A DNA stretch of 64,000 bases from Christensenella sp. UBA7703 (GCA_002482505.1 DLGD01000016.1:62001-126000), one strand, 5' to 3'. Positions 18,570-27,602 are shown, counted from the stretch's first letter. Translations and numbers: made by a program. Notes: a model not told the origin generated them from the letters alone.

Positions 18570-18602
18570 AAAAAACCCCGTCCGTTTACACGGGCAGGGT
18601 TT
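18570..18602 (-). terminator. Terminator after the zinc-ribbon gene
   Basis: On the minus strand AAACCCTGCCCGT pairs with ACGGACGGGGTTT (one mismatch, one G-U) and is followed by a run of T. It separates the gene at 18633-19025 from dgt. Confidence 0.8.
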
Positions 18603-18632
18603 GTGTTACGCTTGAGGAAATTTGTTTGGCGA

Positions 18633-19025
18633 TTACTCGTCTTCCTCGTCATCACCGGGGATTTCGAAGTCGATGGTCTCGTTGCAGTTCGGGCAGATCA
18701 GGCCGTCGTCGCTGTCGATCATATCCTCGTCAAAATACACGGTTTCGCCGCAGTGCGGGCAAACAACTTCGATGAAGTCATCTTCATCCAGTTCGCCGTC
18801 AAACTCTTCGTCGATGGCGGTTTCGATGTCGTCGAGCTCGTCATAGATGCCGTCGATGCAATCCGAAAGATCGTCGATGCTCTCGTCCTGCTCTTCGAGT
18901 GCTTCCGCAATTGCGCCAAGCGTATCGATGATGCCGCGCAGCACCTTGTCCGTGCCTTCTTCCGAAAGTTTCAGGCCATCGGCCAGTCCGTCGAGATAAG
19001 CAACTTTTTCAGAGATGAAACTCAT
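18633..19025 (-). CDS. Acidic zinc-ribbon protein, CD1247-type
   Basis: A 130-residue, very acidic protein. The first 75 residues (SEKVAYLDGLADGLKL, then runs of DDL, DGI, DELDDIE) look like a helical coiled region; the remainder is a two-cysteine-pair ribbon CPHCG ... CPNCN that should bind one zinc. The layout matches the clostridial family named for CD1247 of Clostridioides difficile, whose function I do not know. It sits alone between efp and dgt with its own terminator. Possible role in transcription or RNA polymerase contact is only a guess from the ribbon. Confidence 0.75.
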   Translation of the reverse strand: MSFISEKVAYLDGLADGLKLSEEGTDKVLRGIIDTLGAIAEALEEQDESIDDLSDCIDGIYDELDDIETAIDEEFDGELDEDDFIEVVCPHCGETVYFDEDMIDSDDGLICPNCNETIDFEIPGDDEEDE

Positions 19026-19082
19026 ATGATTCCCTCGTCTTTCCGTTCGTTACCGAACTACTCATGTCGTGGGGATTGTTGT

Positions 19083-19640
19083 TTAGACACGCTCCATGTA
19101 TTCGCCCGTGCGGGTGTCCACGCGGATGCGGTCGCCTTCATTGACAAACAGCGGAACGTTGAGCGTGTAGCCGGTTTCCAGCGTCGCGGGTTTGGTGGTG
19201 CCCGTCGCGGTGTCGCCGCGCACGCCGGGTTCGGAATGCGTGATGAGCAGCTCGACAAAGTTCGGCGCTTCCACGGAGAACGGCGCGCCCTTAAAGAAGC
19301 GAATTTTTACATTTTGATTTTCGATGATAAATGCAATCGCGTCTTCCACCTGATCGTGGTTCAGCGGGATCTGTTCATAGCTCTCAACATCCATGAAATA
19401 ATACAGGCCGCCGTCTTCATAGAGGTACTGCATTTCCTTGGTCTCGATGTGCGCCGGCGGGTATTTGTCCGTCGGGTTAAAGGTACGTTCGAGCACCGCT
19501 CCGGTCATGACGTTCTTGAGGCGGGTGCGTACAAAGGCAGCGCCCTTGCCGGGTTTCACATGCTGAAAATCGGAAATCTGCCAGACATTCCCGTCGATCT
19601 CGAGGGTCATGCCCTTTCTGAATTCGCCTGCACTGATCAT
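19083..19640 (-). CDS. efp: Translation elongation factor P
   Basis: EF-P enters the ribosomal E site and relieves stalling at polyproline. The 185-residue protein has three beta-barrel domains; the loop HVKPGKGAA places Lys32 at the tip where many bacteria carry a modification, and the C-terminal domain ends GEYMERV. An AACGGAGG lies in front of the ATG. It lies downstream of pepP, which is the usual Firmicutes pair, but the gap contains a repeated copy of the pepP 3' end. Confidence 0.98.
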   Translation of the reverse strand: MISAGEFRKGMTLEIDGNVWQISDFQHVKPGKGAAFVRTRLKNVMTGAVLERTFNPTDKYPPAHIETKEMQYLYEDGGLYYFMDVESYEQIPLNHDQVEDAIAFIIENQNVKIRFFKGAPFSVEAPNFVELLITHSEPGVRGDTATGTTKPATLETGYTLNVPLFVNEGDRIRVDTRTGEYMERV

Positions 19641-19739
19641 ATGGTTGATTCCTCCGTTATTCTGATACTCATTCGTTTTTTATGATTGTTCAGCATGCGT
19701 CATGCTAAAATTTCTCTTGTTTTGTCGGAATTTGACTGC

Positions 19740-19783
19740 TCAAATCGTGATGAGCTCCTTTGTCACGCTCGCGAAGTTATGAT
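19740..19783 (-). repeat. Second copy of the pepP 3' end
   Basis: These 44 bases repeat 19815-19858, the last 13 codons plus stop of pepP, at 40 of 44 positions. The offset is exactly 75 bases, so the copy is in the same reading frame as pepP and ends in TGA where the gene ends in TAA. Of the four differences one swaps the stop codons, two are silent (Lys, Thr) and one changes Ser to Asn. Confidence 0.9.
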
Positions 19784-19814
19784 CTTCGATGAAAGCCAAA
19801 ATGAGCAAAAGGGG

Positions 19815-20882
19815 TTAAATCGTGATGAGCTCTTTGGTCACGCTCGCGAAGCTATGATAACCATCGTCCGTGACCACACAGCAGTCCTCAATGCGCACGC
19901 CGCATTTACCCTCGACATAGATGCCGGGTTCCACCGTGATGGTCATCCCGCTCAACAGCGTGTCTTCGCTCGTAAACGAAGCGCGCGGGGGTTCGTGGAT
20001 TTCGAGGCCGAAGCCGTGGCCAAGCCCGTGCCCAAACTGTTTGCCGTAGCCTTTTTGCGTGATATAGTCCCGCGCAATCGCATCCAGCGCGCGCCCCGCA
20101 ATGCCGCTTTTGAGTTTGTCCAGCGCCATCTGCTGCGCGGTCTTTACGATTTCATAGATCTCTTTGCTCTGTTCATCGATCGATCCGATGGCAAAGGTTC
20201 GCGTCATATCGGAATGATAGCCGTTGATCATGCAGCCAAAGTCCGCCGTCACGAGGTCGCCTTTTTGGAGTTTGCGTGTGCCCGGCACAGCGTGCGGCAT
20301 GGCGCCGTTGGGTCCCGCCGCAATGATCGGGTCAAATGAGGGTGCTTCGCTCCCGTTTTTTGCGCAGACGTAGTTGAGCTCCGCCGTAGCTTCCAGCTCA
20401 CTCATCCCCGCTCCGATGCGTCCCAGCCAATCATGAAAGCTTTTGTCCGCAATGCTCTGCGCGGCTTGAAGGCTTTCGATCTCTTCCGCGCTCTTATAGA
20501 GGCGAGGCAACGTGATCGAGCCGCCGAACGCAACCCATTCCACCGGCATCGCTTCATAGTCACGAAATACACCAACCGTCATCGCGCCTTCTTCAAACCC
20601 GGCGCGCTTGCAGCCGTCCTGTGCAAGAAATCCGCGAATGCGATCCAACTGCTCCGCAAAACCGGCCTCAACAACTTCGCAAAGGCCTTTTGTCTGTGCG
20701 TTTGCCTGAATCGTATAGCGAAAATCGGTCACAAGATAGGTGTTTTTGTGTGTGACAAGAAAGGTGCCGTCCGAGCTGGTAAACCCCGAATAGTAACGGA
20801 TGTTTTCCTTGCTGGTGATCAGCGCCGCGTCAAGAGACGCTGCCGAAAGGCTTTTACGTAATGCTTCAATTCTCTGTTTCAT
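19815..20882 (-). CDS. pepP: Xaa-Pro aminopeptidase/dipeptidase, M24 family
   Basis: Dinuclear metallopeptidase that removes residues next to proline. The 355-residue protein has an N-terminal creatinase-like domain and a C-terminal pita-bread domain with all five metal ligands visible: VTADFGCMINGYHSDMTR (two Asp), GHGLGHGFGLEIHE (His), MTITVEPGIY (Glu) and GVRIEDCCVV (Glu). The start is an ATG at 20882. It is upstream of efp, the common pairing. Its final codons (HSFASVTKELITI) are repeated 75 bases downstream. Confidence 0.95.
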   Translation of the reverse strand: MKQRIEALRKSLSAASLDAALITSKENIRYYSGFTSSDGTFLVTHKNTYLVTDFRYTIQANAQTKGLCEVVEAGFAEQLDRIRGFLAQDGCKRAGFEEGAMTVGVFRDYEAMPVEWVAFGGSITLPRLYKSAEEIESLQAAQSIADKSFHDWLGRIGAGMSELEATAELNYVCAKNGSEAPSFDPIIAAGPNGAMPHAVPGTRKLQKGDLVTADFGCMINGYHSDMTRTFAIGSIDEQSKEIYEIVKTAQQMALDKLKSGIAGRALDAIARDYITQKGYGKQFGHGLGHGFGLEIHEPPRASFTSEDTLLSGMTITVEPGIYVEGKCGVRIEDCCVVTDDGYHSFASVTKELITI

Positions 20883-20971
20883 ACGTAGTTATATTACCAC
20901 AGATGATTCACCCGGGCAATAAAAATGATCTTGTGATAACGCCGCTTTCCCGCGTTTTCATACGTTTTGAG

Positions 20972-21003
20972 AAAAAACTCCGGCGGATTTGACCGCCGGA
21001 GTG
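20972..21003 (-). terminator. Terminator after mltG
   Basis: A perfect 10-base stem ACTCCGGCGG with its complement, six-base loop, followed on the minus strand by six T. It lies directly after the mltG stop and insulates pepP. Confidence 0.9.
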
Positions 21004-21017
21004 TGTACACGTGTACC

Positions 21018-22181
21018 TCAGCCCCAATATTGCTGATATTTTTCCACATTTTGTTCGTGTTCCTCGTAGGTTTTTGCAAACACCAGCTCGCTCGTCTCCT
21101 TCGGGTTCTGGTTGCAGAAGAAGAGATAGCCGTCCGCAAGGAACTGCTCGTTGGGATACAGCGCCGCCTCGATTGCAGCCTTTCCCGGGTTGCAGACGGG
21201 GCCGACCGGAAGTCCTTTGAACTTATAGGTGTTATAGAGCGATTCCGTCGCCTGTTCCGTTGCGTTGAACACATATTTGGTCACCCCCAACGCATAGGAA
21301 AGGCTTGCGCAGCTTTGCAGCGGCATATCCTGCTTCAGGCGGTTGTGGAACACGGCGGACACCTTGGAAAAATCATCTGGCGCTGCCGCTTCGCGTTCGA
21401 TGAGCGAAGCCAGCGTCACAACCTGATCCATTGTCATGCCCAGCTGTTGTGCGCGGGAAACATATTCCTCTGAGTACACCTCGTTGAAGCGGTTGAGCAT
21501 CTTGATGAGAATCGTCTCCACGCTCGCGTCGGCATACACCTCATACGTGTCCGGGAAGAGATACCCTTCCAGCACATAGGAGCGCGAGGTTGCGTTCATC
21601 GTTGCGCCCGCGTCCGCAATAAACGCGAAGTTCGCGAAGGCTTCCCCCGTCCGTGCCGCGACATAGAGCTGGTCTTCGTTCTGAATCAAGCCTTTTTCCT
21701 GCAGAACTTTTGCAATGTTTTGAATCGTGTACCCTTCCGGAATCGTGAACTTGACCGTAGCCTTTGCCGGATTTCCTTCGCAAAGCTCCTCTACGATCTG
21801 CTTGATGCTCATGTTTTTGCTCAGCACGTAGGTACCCGCCTTGAGGCTATTCGCCTTGCCGACAAAATCGACATACACCTTAAACGCCGCCGTGCTGGAG
21901 ATCAGCCCGTCCTTGTCATAGCCGCAGGCGCCGTAAAGAATCCGAGCGATGCTGCTGGCAGACGAGGAGGCGGGAATCGTCACTTCGATGGGGGTTGCAT
22001 CATTTTGATCAACCGGTTCGATGTATTTCGCGAGAACGTAGTTCACTGTCGTCCGCGCAAGCAAAAATACGATCACAAGGCTCACAAGCATCACCACCGT
22101 CGGACGGATGCCGAGCCAGAGCTTGCGCATGCGTTTTTGCTTCTTCGTATAACGTTTTTCGGGTTTTTCGTTTATTGACAT
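21018..22181 (-). CDS. mltG: Endolytic murein transglycosylase MltG (YceG-like)
   Basis: Membrane-anchored lytic transglycosylase that cuts nascent glycan strands and ends their growth. The 386-residue protein has a basic cytoplasmic N-terminus, a membrane helix about residues 26-46 (VVMLVSLVIVFLLA), a LysM-like middle region, and the catalytic domain with TLASLIEREAA carrying the expected Glu, then VFHNRLKQDMPLQSCAS and GLPVGPVCNPGKAAI. The start at 22181 lies downstream of GGAG; a longer frame is not supported. Confidence 0.95.
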   Translation of the reverse strand: MSINEKPEKRYTKKQKRMRKLWLGIRPTVVMLVSLVIVFLLARTTVNYVLAKYIEPVDQNDATPIEVTIPASSSASSIARILYGACGYDKDGLISSTAAFKVYVDFVGKANSLKAGTYVLSKNMSIKQIVEELCEGNPAKATVKFTIPEGYTIQNIAKVLQEKGLIQNEDQLYVAARTGEAFANFAFIADAGATMNATSRSYVLEGYLFPDTYEVYADASVETILIKMLNRFNEVYSEEYVSRAQQLGMTMDQVVTLASLIEREAAAPDDFSKVSAVFHNRLKQDMPLQSCASLSYALGVTKYVFNATEQATESLYNTYKFKGLPVGPVCNPGKAAIEAALYPNEQFLADGYLFFCNQNPKETSELVFAKTYEEHEQNVEKYQQYWG

Positions 22182-22245
22182 TCTTCTGTTTCTCCGTTGG
22201 TTTTTGCCCACAGAGGGCAACTAAGCAAGTCCGCCGGAAAGGAAT

Positions 22246-22587
22246 TTATTCTTCCAGCGCGCCGAGGTCGATTTCCACCGCGTCAGCAAGTGTTTTGTAC
22301 ACGTCACCCAGCATCCGTTTGAGCCGGAATTCTGCCATCAGATAGGCGGAGGCCTCCGCGTCAAACTGAAGCAGTTCCCCGATCTTCTGGAGCTTTTTGA
22401 GCGATTCGCTCTCGCGATCCCCCGCGATCATCGCCGCCTGGGCATGGATCTGGAGCTTGTTGTATTCGTCGATCAGCGTACGCGTGGTGCTGTTTTCCAA
22501 GGCGCGCGCCTTTGCTTCGGCATATTCGCGGTATTCGATGCTGCTCTTGAGTTCGTTTGCAAGCAGCTTTGCAGTGTCGTAAACCAT
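22246..22587 (-). CDS. YlbF/YmcA family protein
   Basis: A 113-residue all-helical protein of the YlbF family. In Bacillus subtilis relatives form a complex (with YmcA and YaaT) that influences RNase Y-dependent RNA maturation and development. The match is from the overall pattern: helix DTAKLLANELKSSIEYREYAEAKA, LIDEYNKLQ, and the C-terminal ASAYLMAEFRLKRMLGDVY. It sits 10 bases after RNase J, so here too it is linked with an RNA-degrading enzyme. Confidence 0.85.
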   Translation of the reverse strand: MVYDTAKLLANELKSSIEYREYAEAKARALENSTTRTLIDEYNKLQIHAQAAMIAGDRESESLKKLQKIGELLQFDAEASAYLMAEFRLKRMLGDVYKTLADAVEIDLGALEE

Positions 22588-22597
22588 GCTTACCCCT

Positions 22598-24244
22598 TTA
22601 TATCTCGATGATGATCGGCATGATCATCGGCGTGCGCTTCGTACGGTTTTTGAGGAAGGACTTCAGCGCGTTCTTTACGCCGGCTTTGATGTTTGCGTAG
22701 TCGCTGCGATCTGCCCCTTCAAATTTTCGCGTCTCTTTAACGAGCAGCGTCTTGATATCCGCAATCAGCTCCTCGCTGTCTCGCATATACACAAACCCGC
22801 GGGAGACGATCTCCGGCGCGGCCAGCATACGCCCCGTCTCGCTGTCCAGCGTGAGCACCGCAACCACGAGGCCATCCTGCGAGAGGGTCTTTCGGTCCTT
22901 GAGCACTACGTCGTCAATATCGCCAATGCCGTCCACCATCACTGCGCCGGAGGTGACGGTTGCCGCTTTTTTTCCGCCGCGTTGGGTGAGCTCAATCACG
23001 TCTCCGCAATCCGCGATAAACGTGTTTTCCACCGGGACGCCCATCTCCTGGGCAAGTTTGCCGTGCATCATCAGGTGCCGGTATTCGCCGTGCACCGGAA
23101 TGAAAAACTTCGGCTTGGTGAGTTCCATCATGAGCCGCAGTTCCTCGCGGCAGGCGTGGCCGGAAACGTGAACATCCGCCATGCGGTTATAGATCACCTG
23201 CGCGCCTTTTTGATAAAGCTGGTTGATCACGCGGGACACACCGACCTCGTTGCCCGGAATCGCGGAGGCGGAGATGATGACCGTGTCCCCTTTGCCGATG
23301 TTCAGGCGGTGCGTCGCCGTCGCCATACGAAACAGCCCGCTCATGGGTTCGCCCTGGCTGCCGGTGGTGATCACGCAGACCTGATCGTCGCGATAGCGCT
23401 TGAGCTGATCCACCTTCACGATGCTTTCCGGCGGAATCTTGAGGTAGCCCAGCCGTACGGCAATCTGAACAACCTGCTCCATGCTCCTGCCCTGGAAACA
23501 GATCACGCGCCCGTGGCTGACCGCAACATCCGCAACCTGCTGGATGCGGTAAACGTTGCTGGCAAAGGAAGCAACGATGATGCGCCCTTCCGCCACGTCG
23601 AAATAATATTCAAACGTCTTGCCGATCTCGCGCTCGCTCTGCGTGTGCCCGGGGCTTTCGATATTCGTGCTGTCGCTCATCAGCGCGAGCACGCCGCGTG
23701 CACCATAGTGCGCAAAGCGGATGATGTCGATGGGTTCGCCGTCGATCGGCGTGAAGTCCACCTTAAAGTCGCCGGTGTGGATCACCGTGCCGATCGGCGT
23801 ATTGATCGCAAGCGCGACAGCCCCCGCGATGGAATGCCCCGTCTTGATGAACTCCACCTTAAAGCAACCGAGTTCCACCGTGTCGCCGGGCTTCACGACG
23901 GTGAGTTTCTTGTTGGAAACGCGCGCCTCCTCCAGCTTATGCTCGATGAGCGCAATCGTAAACGCGGTGCCGTAGACGGGCACGTCAAACTCCTTGAGCG
24001 CATAAGGCAGCGCGCCGATGTGGTCCTCGTGTCCGTGGGTGATCATGAATCCCTTAAATTTTGCGCGATTTTCGCGCAGATACGTCATGTCCGGTATGAC
24101 AACGTCAATGCCGGGCATGTCGTCGTCCGGAAAGCTGATGCCGCAGTCGACAACGATCATGTCGTTGCCGTATTCAAACGCGGTCATGTTCTTTCCGATT
24201 TCGCCCATGCCTCCGAGCGGTATAATCTTTAGCTTACTTGCCAT
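22598..24244 (-). CDS. rnj: Ribonuclease J
   Basis: Metallo-beta-lactamase/beta-CASP nuclease with 5'-to-3' exonuclease and endonuclease activity, central to mRNA decay in Firmicutes. The 548-residue protein carries HGHEDH at residues 70-75, TGHSIAGAVALAI, GDFKVDFTP, the beta-CASP signatures SFASNVYRIQQV and TTGSQGEPMSGL, and VHVSGHA. The C-terminus ends with the TPMIMPIIIEI typical of the family. Only one RNase J is in the window. It has an unusually long, hairpin-containing upstream region. Confidence 0.97.
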   Translation of the reverse strand: MASKLKIIPLGGMGEIGKNMTAFEYGNDMIVVDCGISFPDDDMPGIDVVIPDMTYLRENRAKFKGFMITHGHEDHIGALPYALKEFDVPVYGTAFTIALIEHKLEEARVSNKKLTVVKPGDTVELGCFKVEFIKTGHSIAGAVALAINTPIGTVIHTGDFKVDFTPIDGEPIDIIRFAHYGARGVLALMSDSTNIESPGHTQSEREIGKTFEYYFDVAEGRIIVASFASNVYRIQQVADVAVSHGRVICFQGRSMEQVVQIAVRLGYLKIPPESIVKVDQLKRYRDDQVCVITTGSQGEPMSGLFRMATATHRLNIGKGDTVIISASAIPGNEVGVSRVINQLYQKGAQVIYNRMADVHVSGHACREELRLMMELTKPKFFIPVHGEYRHLMMHGKLAQEMGVPVENTFIADCGDVIELTQRGGKKAATVTSGAVMVDGIGDIDDVVLKDRKTLSQDGLVVAVLTLDSETGRMLAAPEIVSRGFVYMRDSEELIADIKTLLVKETRKFEGADRSDYANIKAGVKNALKSFLKNRTKRTPMIMPIIIEI

Positions 24245-24551
24245 GTTGTTTCTTTCCCCAATTTTCTTCTAAATTACCAATCAAAATTCCCTAGCGGTCT
24301 CCCGCTTCCCGTTTTCGGGCATCTTTGTGCCCGTTTATTCCCATTCAATTCCCGTTATGCTGCCAGCGGCGCGGAGTTTGCCCGCTGAAAAAACTTCGTT
24401 GACGCGAAAATAAACCGCGGTGCGGCTTTTTCGTTGATAGAAAGAGTATAGTGTATTTTTTGCCCGCGCACCAAGCATATTTTTTGTTTTGCCCGTGCGC
24501 GGGGTTGTGTTCGTCTTTGTTTTCGGCACCTGGCATGCGGATTTTTCCGCC
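24245..24551 (-). promoter_or_regulatory. Upstream region and structured leader of RNase J
   Basis: This 307-base gap holds no gene. A weak promoter can be read at 24445-24474 (TTGGTG, 18 bases, TATACT), which would give a leader of about 200 bases. In it lie two small hairpins: AGCGG/CCGCT closing a four-base loop (24293-24306) and CGGGCA/TGCCCG (24316-24333). A 9-base inverted repeat CCCGCGCAC/GTGCGCGGG with a wide spacer spans 24463-24499. Role unknown; leader-based autoregulation is possible. Confidence 0.4.
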
Positions 24552-25505
24552 TCAGCTGTAAAAATCATTGCCGCCATAGGTGCCGACATAGGTGCGCGTG
24601 CCCCAGGTCTTGTCCGTCTGAGCGCTGCGGAACGACATCACGTTCATTGCCAGCAGGCGGTTGCCGTTATTGAGCACGTCGTTTGCATAGTTGATCACGC
24701 TGTCGGGGATCGTCTTGGTTAAAAAGTCGCTCCGTCCGACGACCGAAAACTGGCTCTTTTGATACACCACGTCGTTGATGGAGCTTGGCCATTTGCTCGA
24801 CTCCACGCGGTTGAGAATCACACAGAGCACCGCGCGATAACCGTCCTCCGATCTGCCAGATTCAAAATACGCCACGCGCGCGGCAAGCAGCACATCTTCC
24901 CCGCTATACGGACCGGATACGCTCGGCGGTTCCTGAGAAGAGGTTTGAACGGGTGTCGCGGTCGGTGCCTGCGTGGGCGCTGCGGTCGCCGTCGGTTCCG
25001 GCGTGATCACAAACGTCGTCTCCGGCGCGGTGGTCGGCGTTGCCTTTGGCGTGCTTGCCGGCTTGCTCGTTGGCTTGGGTGTGGCGGTTGGCTTTTTCGT
25101 CGCCTTCGCGGTCGGCTCCGGTTCCTCTATCGGCGTCGGGGTCGCCGTCGGCGTGGGCGATGGAGTCGGTGTAGGCGGTGGCGCGGTCGGAACCGGCGTT
25201 GGCGTGAGCGGAATCGTCGGGCTGGGCTCTACCAGATCCACGACGGGAAGCCGCTCACCATCTTCCGTTAAATAGGTGCCGTCGTCCTGTAAGGTTCCCT
25301 GATACGGTGAAAGTATCGACATGCCATAGGCAGGTTGATCTCCCGCGTCAGCTTCGTGAATCGATACGATTTCTGTCGCGGGGGTCGGCGTTGCGAGCGC
25401 AACTTCCATCGTCTGAACCGCCGCAACCTCGCACCCGGCAAGTGCCAGAGCAATCGCGGCGGCCAGAGTCAGGAATATGATTGTTTTCACACGTCGTTTC
25501 TGCAA
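24552..25505 (-). CDS. SleB-like cell wall hydrolase, predicted lipoprotein
   Basis: A 317-residue secreted protein. An N-terminal lipoprotein signal ends LALAGC (Cys25); a region to about residue 95 is followed by a long Pro/Thr-rich linker (many TPTP, PTPTPS, KPT units) to about 195; the last 120 residues are a Hydrolase_2 (SleB/CwlJ) domain with VAYFESGRSEDGYRAVLCVILNRV and VYQKSQFS. SleB-type enzymes cleave cortex or wall peptidoglycan. Here tethering to the membrane with a flexible spacer suggests it reaches into the vegetative wall. The start is TTG at 25505 with AAGGA upstream; a GTG five codons later is the alternative. It follows hslU by 50 bases. Confidence 0.88.
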   Translation of the reverse strand: MQKRRVKTIIFLTLAAAIALALAGCEVAAVQTMEVALATPTPATEIVSIHEADAGDQPAYGMSILSPYQGTLQDDGTYLTEDGERLPVVDLVEPSPTIPLTPTPVPTAPPPTPTPSPTPTATPTPIEEPEPTAKATKKPTATPKPTSKPASTPKATPTTAPETTFVITPEPTATAAPTQAPTATPVQTSSQEPPSVSGPYSGEDVLLAARVAYFESGRSEDGYRAVLCVILNRVESSKWPSSINDVVYQKSQFSVVGRSDFLTKTIPDSVINYANDVLNNGNRLLAMNVMSFRSAQTDKTWGTRTYVGTYGGNDFYS

Positions 25506-25555
25506 ATACCTTCGTCCTTGTTGAAAGATTCCGGCCTCGGTTCAGGCGGGTGATG

Positions 25556-26944
25556 TTAAAGGATATACTTGTGCAGATCGTCCTCGTGGAATTCTTCGCC
25601 GAGGTGTTCGTCCACATAGTCTGCGTCGATGTTCAGCTCAATCTCCGGGTGCTGACCGTTGGCGTTGAAGGAGATGTCGTCCAGCAGGTTCTCCATCACG
25701 GTGTGCAGACGGCGCGCGCCAATGTTCTCCGTGTTTTCGTTTGCAAGGTAGGCAAACTTTGCAATCTCTTTGAGCGCGTCCGGCGTAAAGCTCAGGCGCA
25801 CCTTGTCCGCGGAGAGCAGCGCGGTATACTGCTTGGTCACGGCGTTCTCCGGTTGGGTCAAGATCTTCTCAAAGTCCTCTTGTGAGAGGTCGTCCAGCTT
25901 CACGCGAATCGGGAAGCGCCCTTGCAGTTCGGGGATCAGATCGCTCACCTTTGCGGTGTGGAATGCGCCTGCTGCGATAAAGAGCATATAGTCCGTCTTG
26001 ACGGGACCATATTTCGTCGAGATCACGCTGCCTTCGACAATCGGCAGAATGTCGCGCTGCACACCCTCACGGGAGACGTCCGGCCCGCCCATGCGCTCGG
26101 CTCCGGCAATCTTGTCGATTTCGTCGATGAAGATGATGCCGTCCTGCTCCGCGCGCTCGAGCGCTTCGCGGTGCACGTCGTCCATGTCGATTCGCTTTTC
26201 GCTTTCCTGCTGGACGATCACGCGGCGCGCTTCCTTGACGGGGAGCTTCCTGCGCTTGGTCTTCTTCGGCAGAAAATCGCCAAACATCTCGCCGATGTTC
26301 AGGTCGATGCCCGCGGCAAACATCGCGTCGTTCTTGCCACCTTGCTCCTCGACCTCAATCTCGACCATCTCCTGTTCGAGCCTGCCCGCGCGGAGTTCGG
26401 CAAGCACGCGTTCCCGTTCCGTGTAGCGTTTTGCTTTTTCTTCCTCGCTGGGTTCGGGGTCACTTTGCTGCGGCTGTCCCGTGCCAAGGAGAATCTGGAG
26501 CGGGTTTTGCTGCTTATGCTCGCGCTTTTTTGCGCCCGGCAGCAGCAGGTCGGTCAGCGTCTGTTCCGCAGCGGCCTCCGCAACCAAATGGACGTCGTCC
26601 ATCCGGCGGTTCATGCAGATACGGATCGCCGCATCCACAAGATCGCGCACCATGCTCTCGACATCGCGCCCGACATAGCCAACCTCGGTATACTTTGTGG
26701 CTTCCACCTTGACAAAGGGTGCATCCACAAGTTTGGCGAGCCTTCTGGCGATCTCGGTTTTACCAACGCCCGTCGGCCCAATCATGATGATGTTCTTCGG
26801 GGTAATCTCCTCGCGCAGCTCGTCAGAAAGGCAGCTTCTGCGATAGCGGTTGCGCAGCGCAACGGCGACCGCGCGCTTGGCGCGATCCTGTCCTACGATA
26901 TATTTATCTAGTGCGTCAACGATCTCTCTCGGTGTGAGTTGCAT
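25556..26944 (-). CDS. hslU: ATP-dependent protease ATPase subunit HslU (ClpY)
   Basis: Hexameric AAA+ unfoldase that feeds HslV. The 462-residue protein has TPREIVDALDKYIVGQ at the N-terminus, Walker A GPTGVGKTE, the pore motif GYVGRD, an intermediate domain rich in charged residues (about 120-250), Walker B IIFIDEIDKIA, and the C-terminal tail HKYIL that docks between HslV subunits. It lies 5 bases after hslV. Confidence 0.98.
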   Translation of the reverse strand: MQLTPREIVDALDKYIVGQDRAKRAVAVALRNRYRRSCLSDELREEITPKNIIMIGPTGVGKTEIARRLAKLVDAPFVKVEATKYTEVGYVGRDVESMVRDLVDAAIRICMNRRMDDVHLVAEAAAEQTLTDLLLPGAKKREHKQQNPLQILLGTGQPQQSDPEPSEEEKAKRYTERERVLAELRAGRLEQEMVEIEVEEQGGKNDAMFAAGIDLNIGEMFGDFLPKKTKRRKLPVKEARRVIVQQESEKRIDMDDVHREALERAEQDGIIFIDEIDKIAGAERMGGPDVSREGVQRDILPIVEGSVISTKYGPVKTDYMLFIAAGAFHTAKVSDLIPELQGRFPIRVKLDDLSQEDFEKILTQPENAVTKQYTALLSADKVRLSFTPDALKEIAKFAYLANENTENIGARRLHTVMENLLDDISFNANGQHPEIELNIDADYVDEHLGEEFHEDDLHKYIL

Positions 26945-26949
26945 GTTGT

Positions 26950-27483
26950 TTATACCTCCTCCACCGTGATATTGCCGTTGGTAAACACGCAGATATCGCC
27001 CGCGATGCGAAGCGCTTTTTCCGCAACGTCCATCGCGGAGAGCTCCGTGTTTGCTTTAAGCGCTTTTGCCGCAGCCAGCGCATACATGCCGCCGGAGCCG
27101 ATTGCCGCAATACCGTCGTCGGGGTCGATGACCTCGCCCGTGCCGGATACGATCAAAAGCTCTTCTTTGTTTGCAACGATCAGGAGCGCCTCAAGCTTGT
27201 GCATGATCTTGTCGCTTCGCCAGTCCTGCGCAAGGGAGACCGCCGCGCGGGTCAGGTTGCCGCTGTATTGCTCCAGTTTTTTCTCAAACCGTTCGCAGAG
27301 CGAAAACGCATCCGCAACCGATCCTGCAAAGCCCACCACGACCTGATCGTGATAGAGCCTGCGTACCTTTTTTGCCGTCGCTTTCATGATGACGGACTCA
27401 CTCATGGTCACCTGCCCGTCGCCGGCAACCGCTGTTTTGCCGTCTTTGCGAACGGCAATTATCGTCGTACCCCTGAGTTCCAA
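26950..27483 (-). CDS. hslV: ATP-dependent protease peptidase subunit HslV (ClpQ)
   Basis: Threonine-type peptidase, the bacterial proteasome-like dodecamer partner of HslU. The 177-residue protein begins [15 protein letters not shown]; the two threonines mark the mature N-terminus after removal of a five-residue propeptide, so Thr6 would be the nucleophile. GDGQVT and the internal [19 protein letters not shown] agree. The start codon is TTG at 27483, nine bases after AGGAGG. The 182-base upstream gap holds two hairpins. Confidence 0.96.
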   Translation of the reverse strand: MELRGTTIIAVRKDGKTAVAGDGQVTMSESVIMKATAKKVRRLYHDQVVVGFAGSVADAFSLCERFEKKLEQYSGNLTRAAVSLAQDWRSDKIMHKLEALLIVANKEELLIVSGTGEVIDPDDGIAAIGSGGMYALAAAKALKANTELSAMDVAEKALRIAGDICVFTNGNITVEEV

Positions 27484-27549
27484 TCAGGTTATCCTCCTCT
27501 GTTTTCGTCCGCAAGATTTGGGGGACATATGCCCAAAGTCCTTGCAGAC

Positions 27550-27564
27550 GGGTAGCTTCTACCC
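27550..27564 (-). repeat. Small hairpin in the hslVU leader
   Basis: GGGTAG and CTACCC pair around a three-base loop about 70 bases before the hslV start. A neighbouring TTTGGG/CCCAAA pair nearer the start suggests a folded leader. Function unknown. Confidence 0.3.
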
Positions 27565-27582
27565 AAATACCATACTAGCACA

Positions 27583-27602
27583 AAGCGGGCGCATCCGCCC
27601 GC
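27583..27602 (-). terminator. Probable terminator after trmFO
   Basis: GCGGGCG and CGCCCGC form a perfect 7-base stem with a four-base loop, followed on the minus strand by only three T, so it is weak. It lies in the gap between trmFO and hslV. Confidence 0.5.

Noticed and set aside
19690..19710. AGCATG/CATGCT hairpin upstream of efp
   Set aside because: A 6-base stem with a 3-base loop and no T run; too small to interpret as a terminator or operator.
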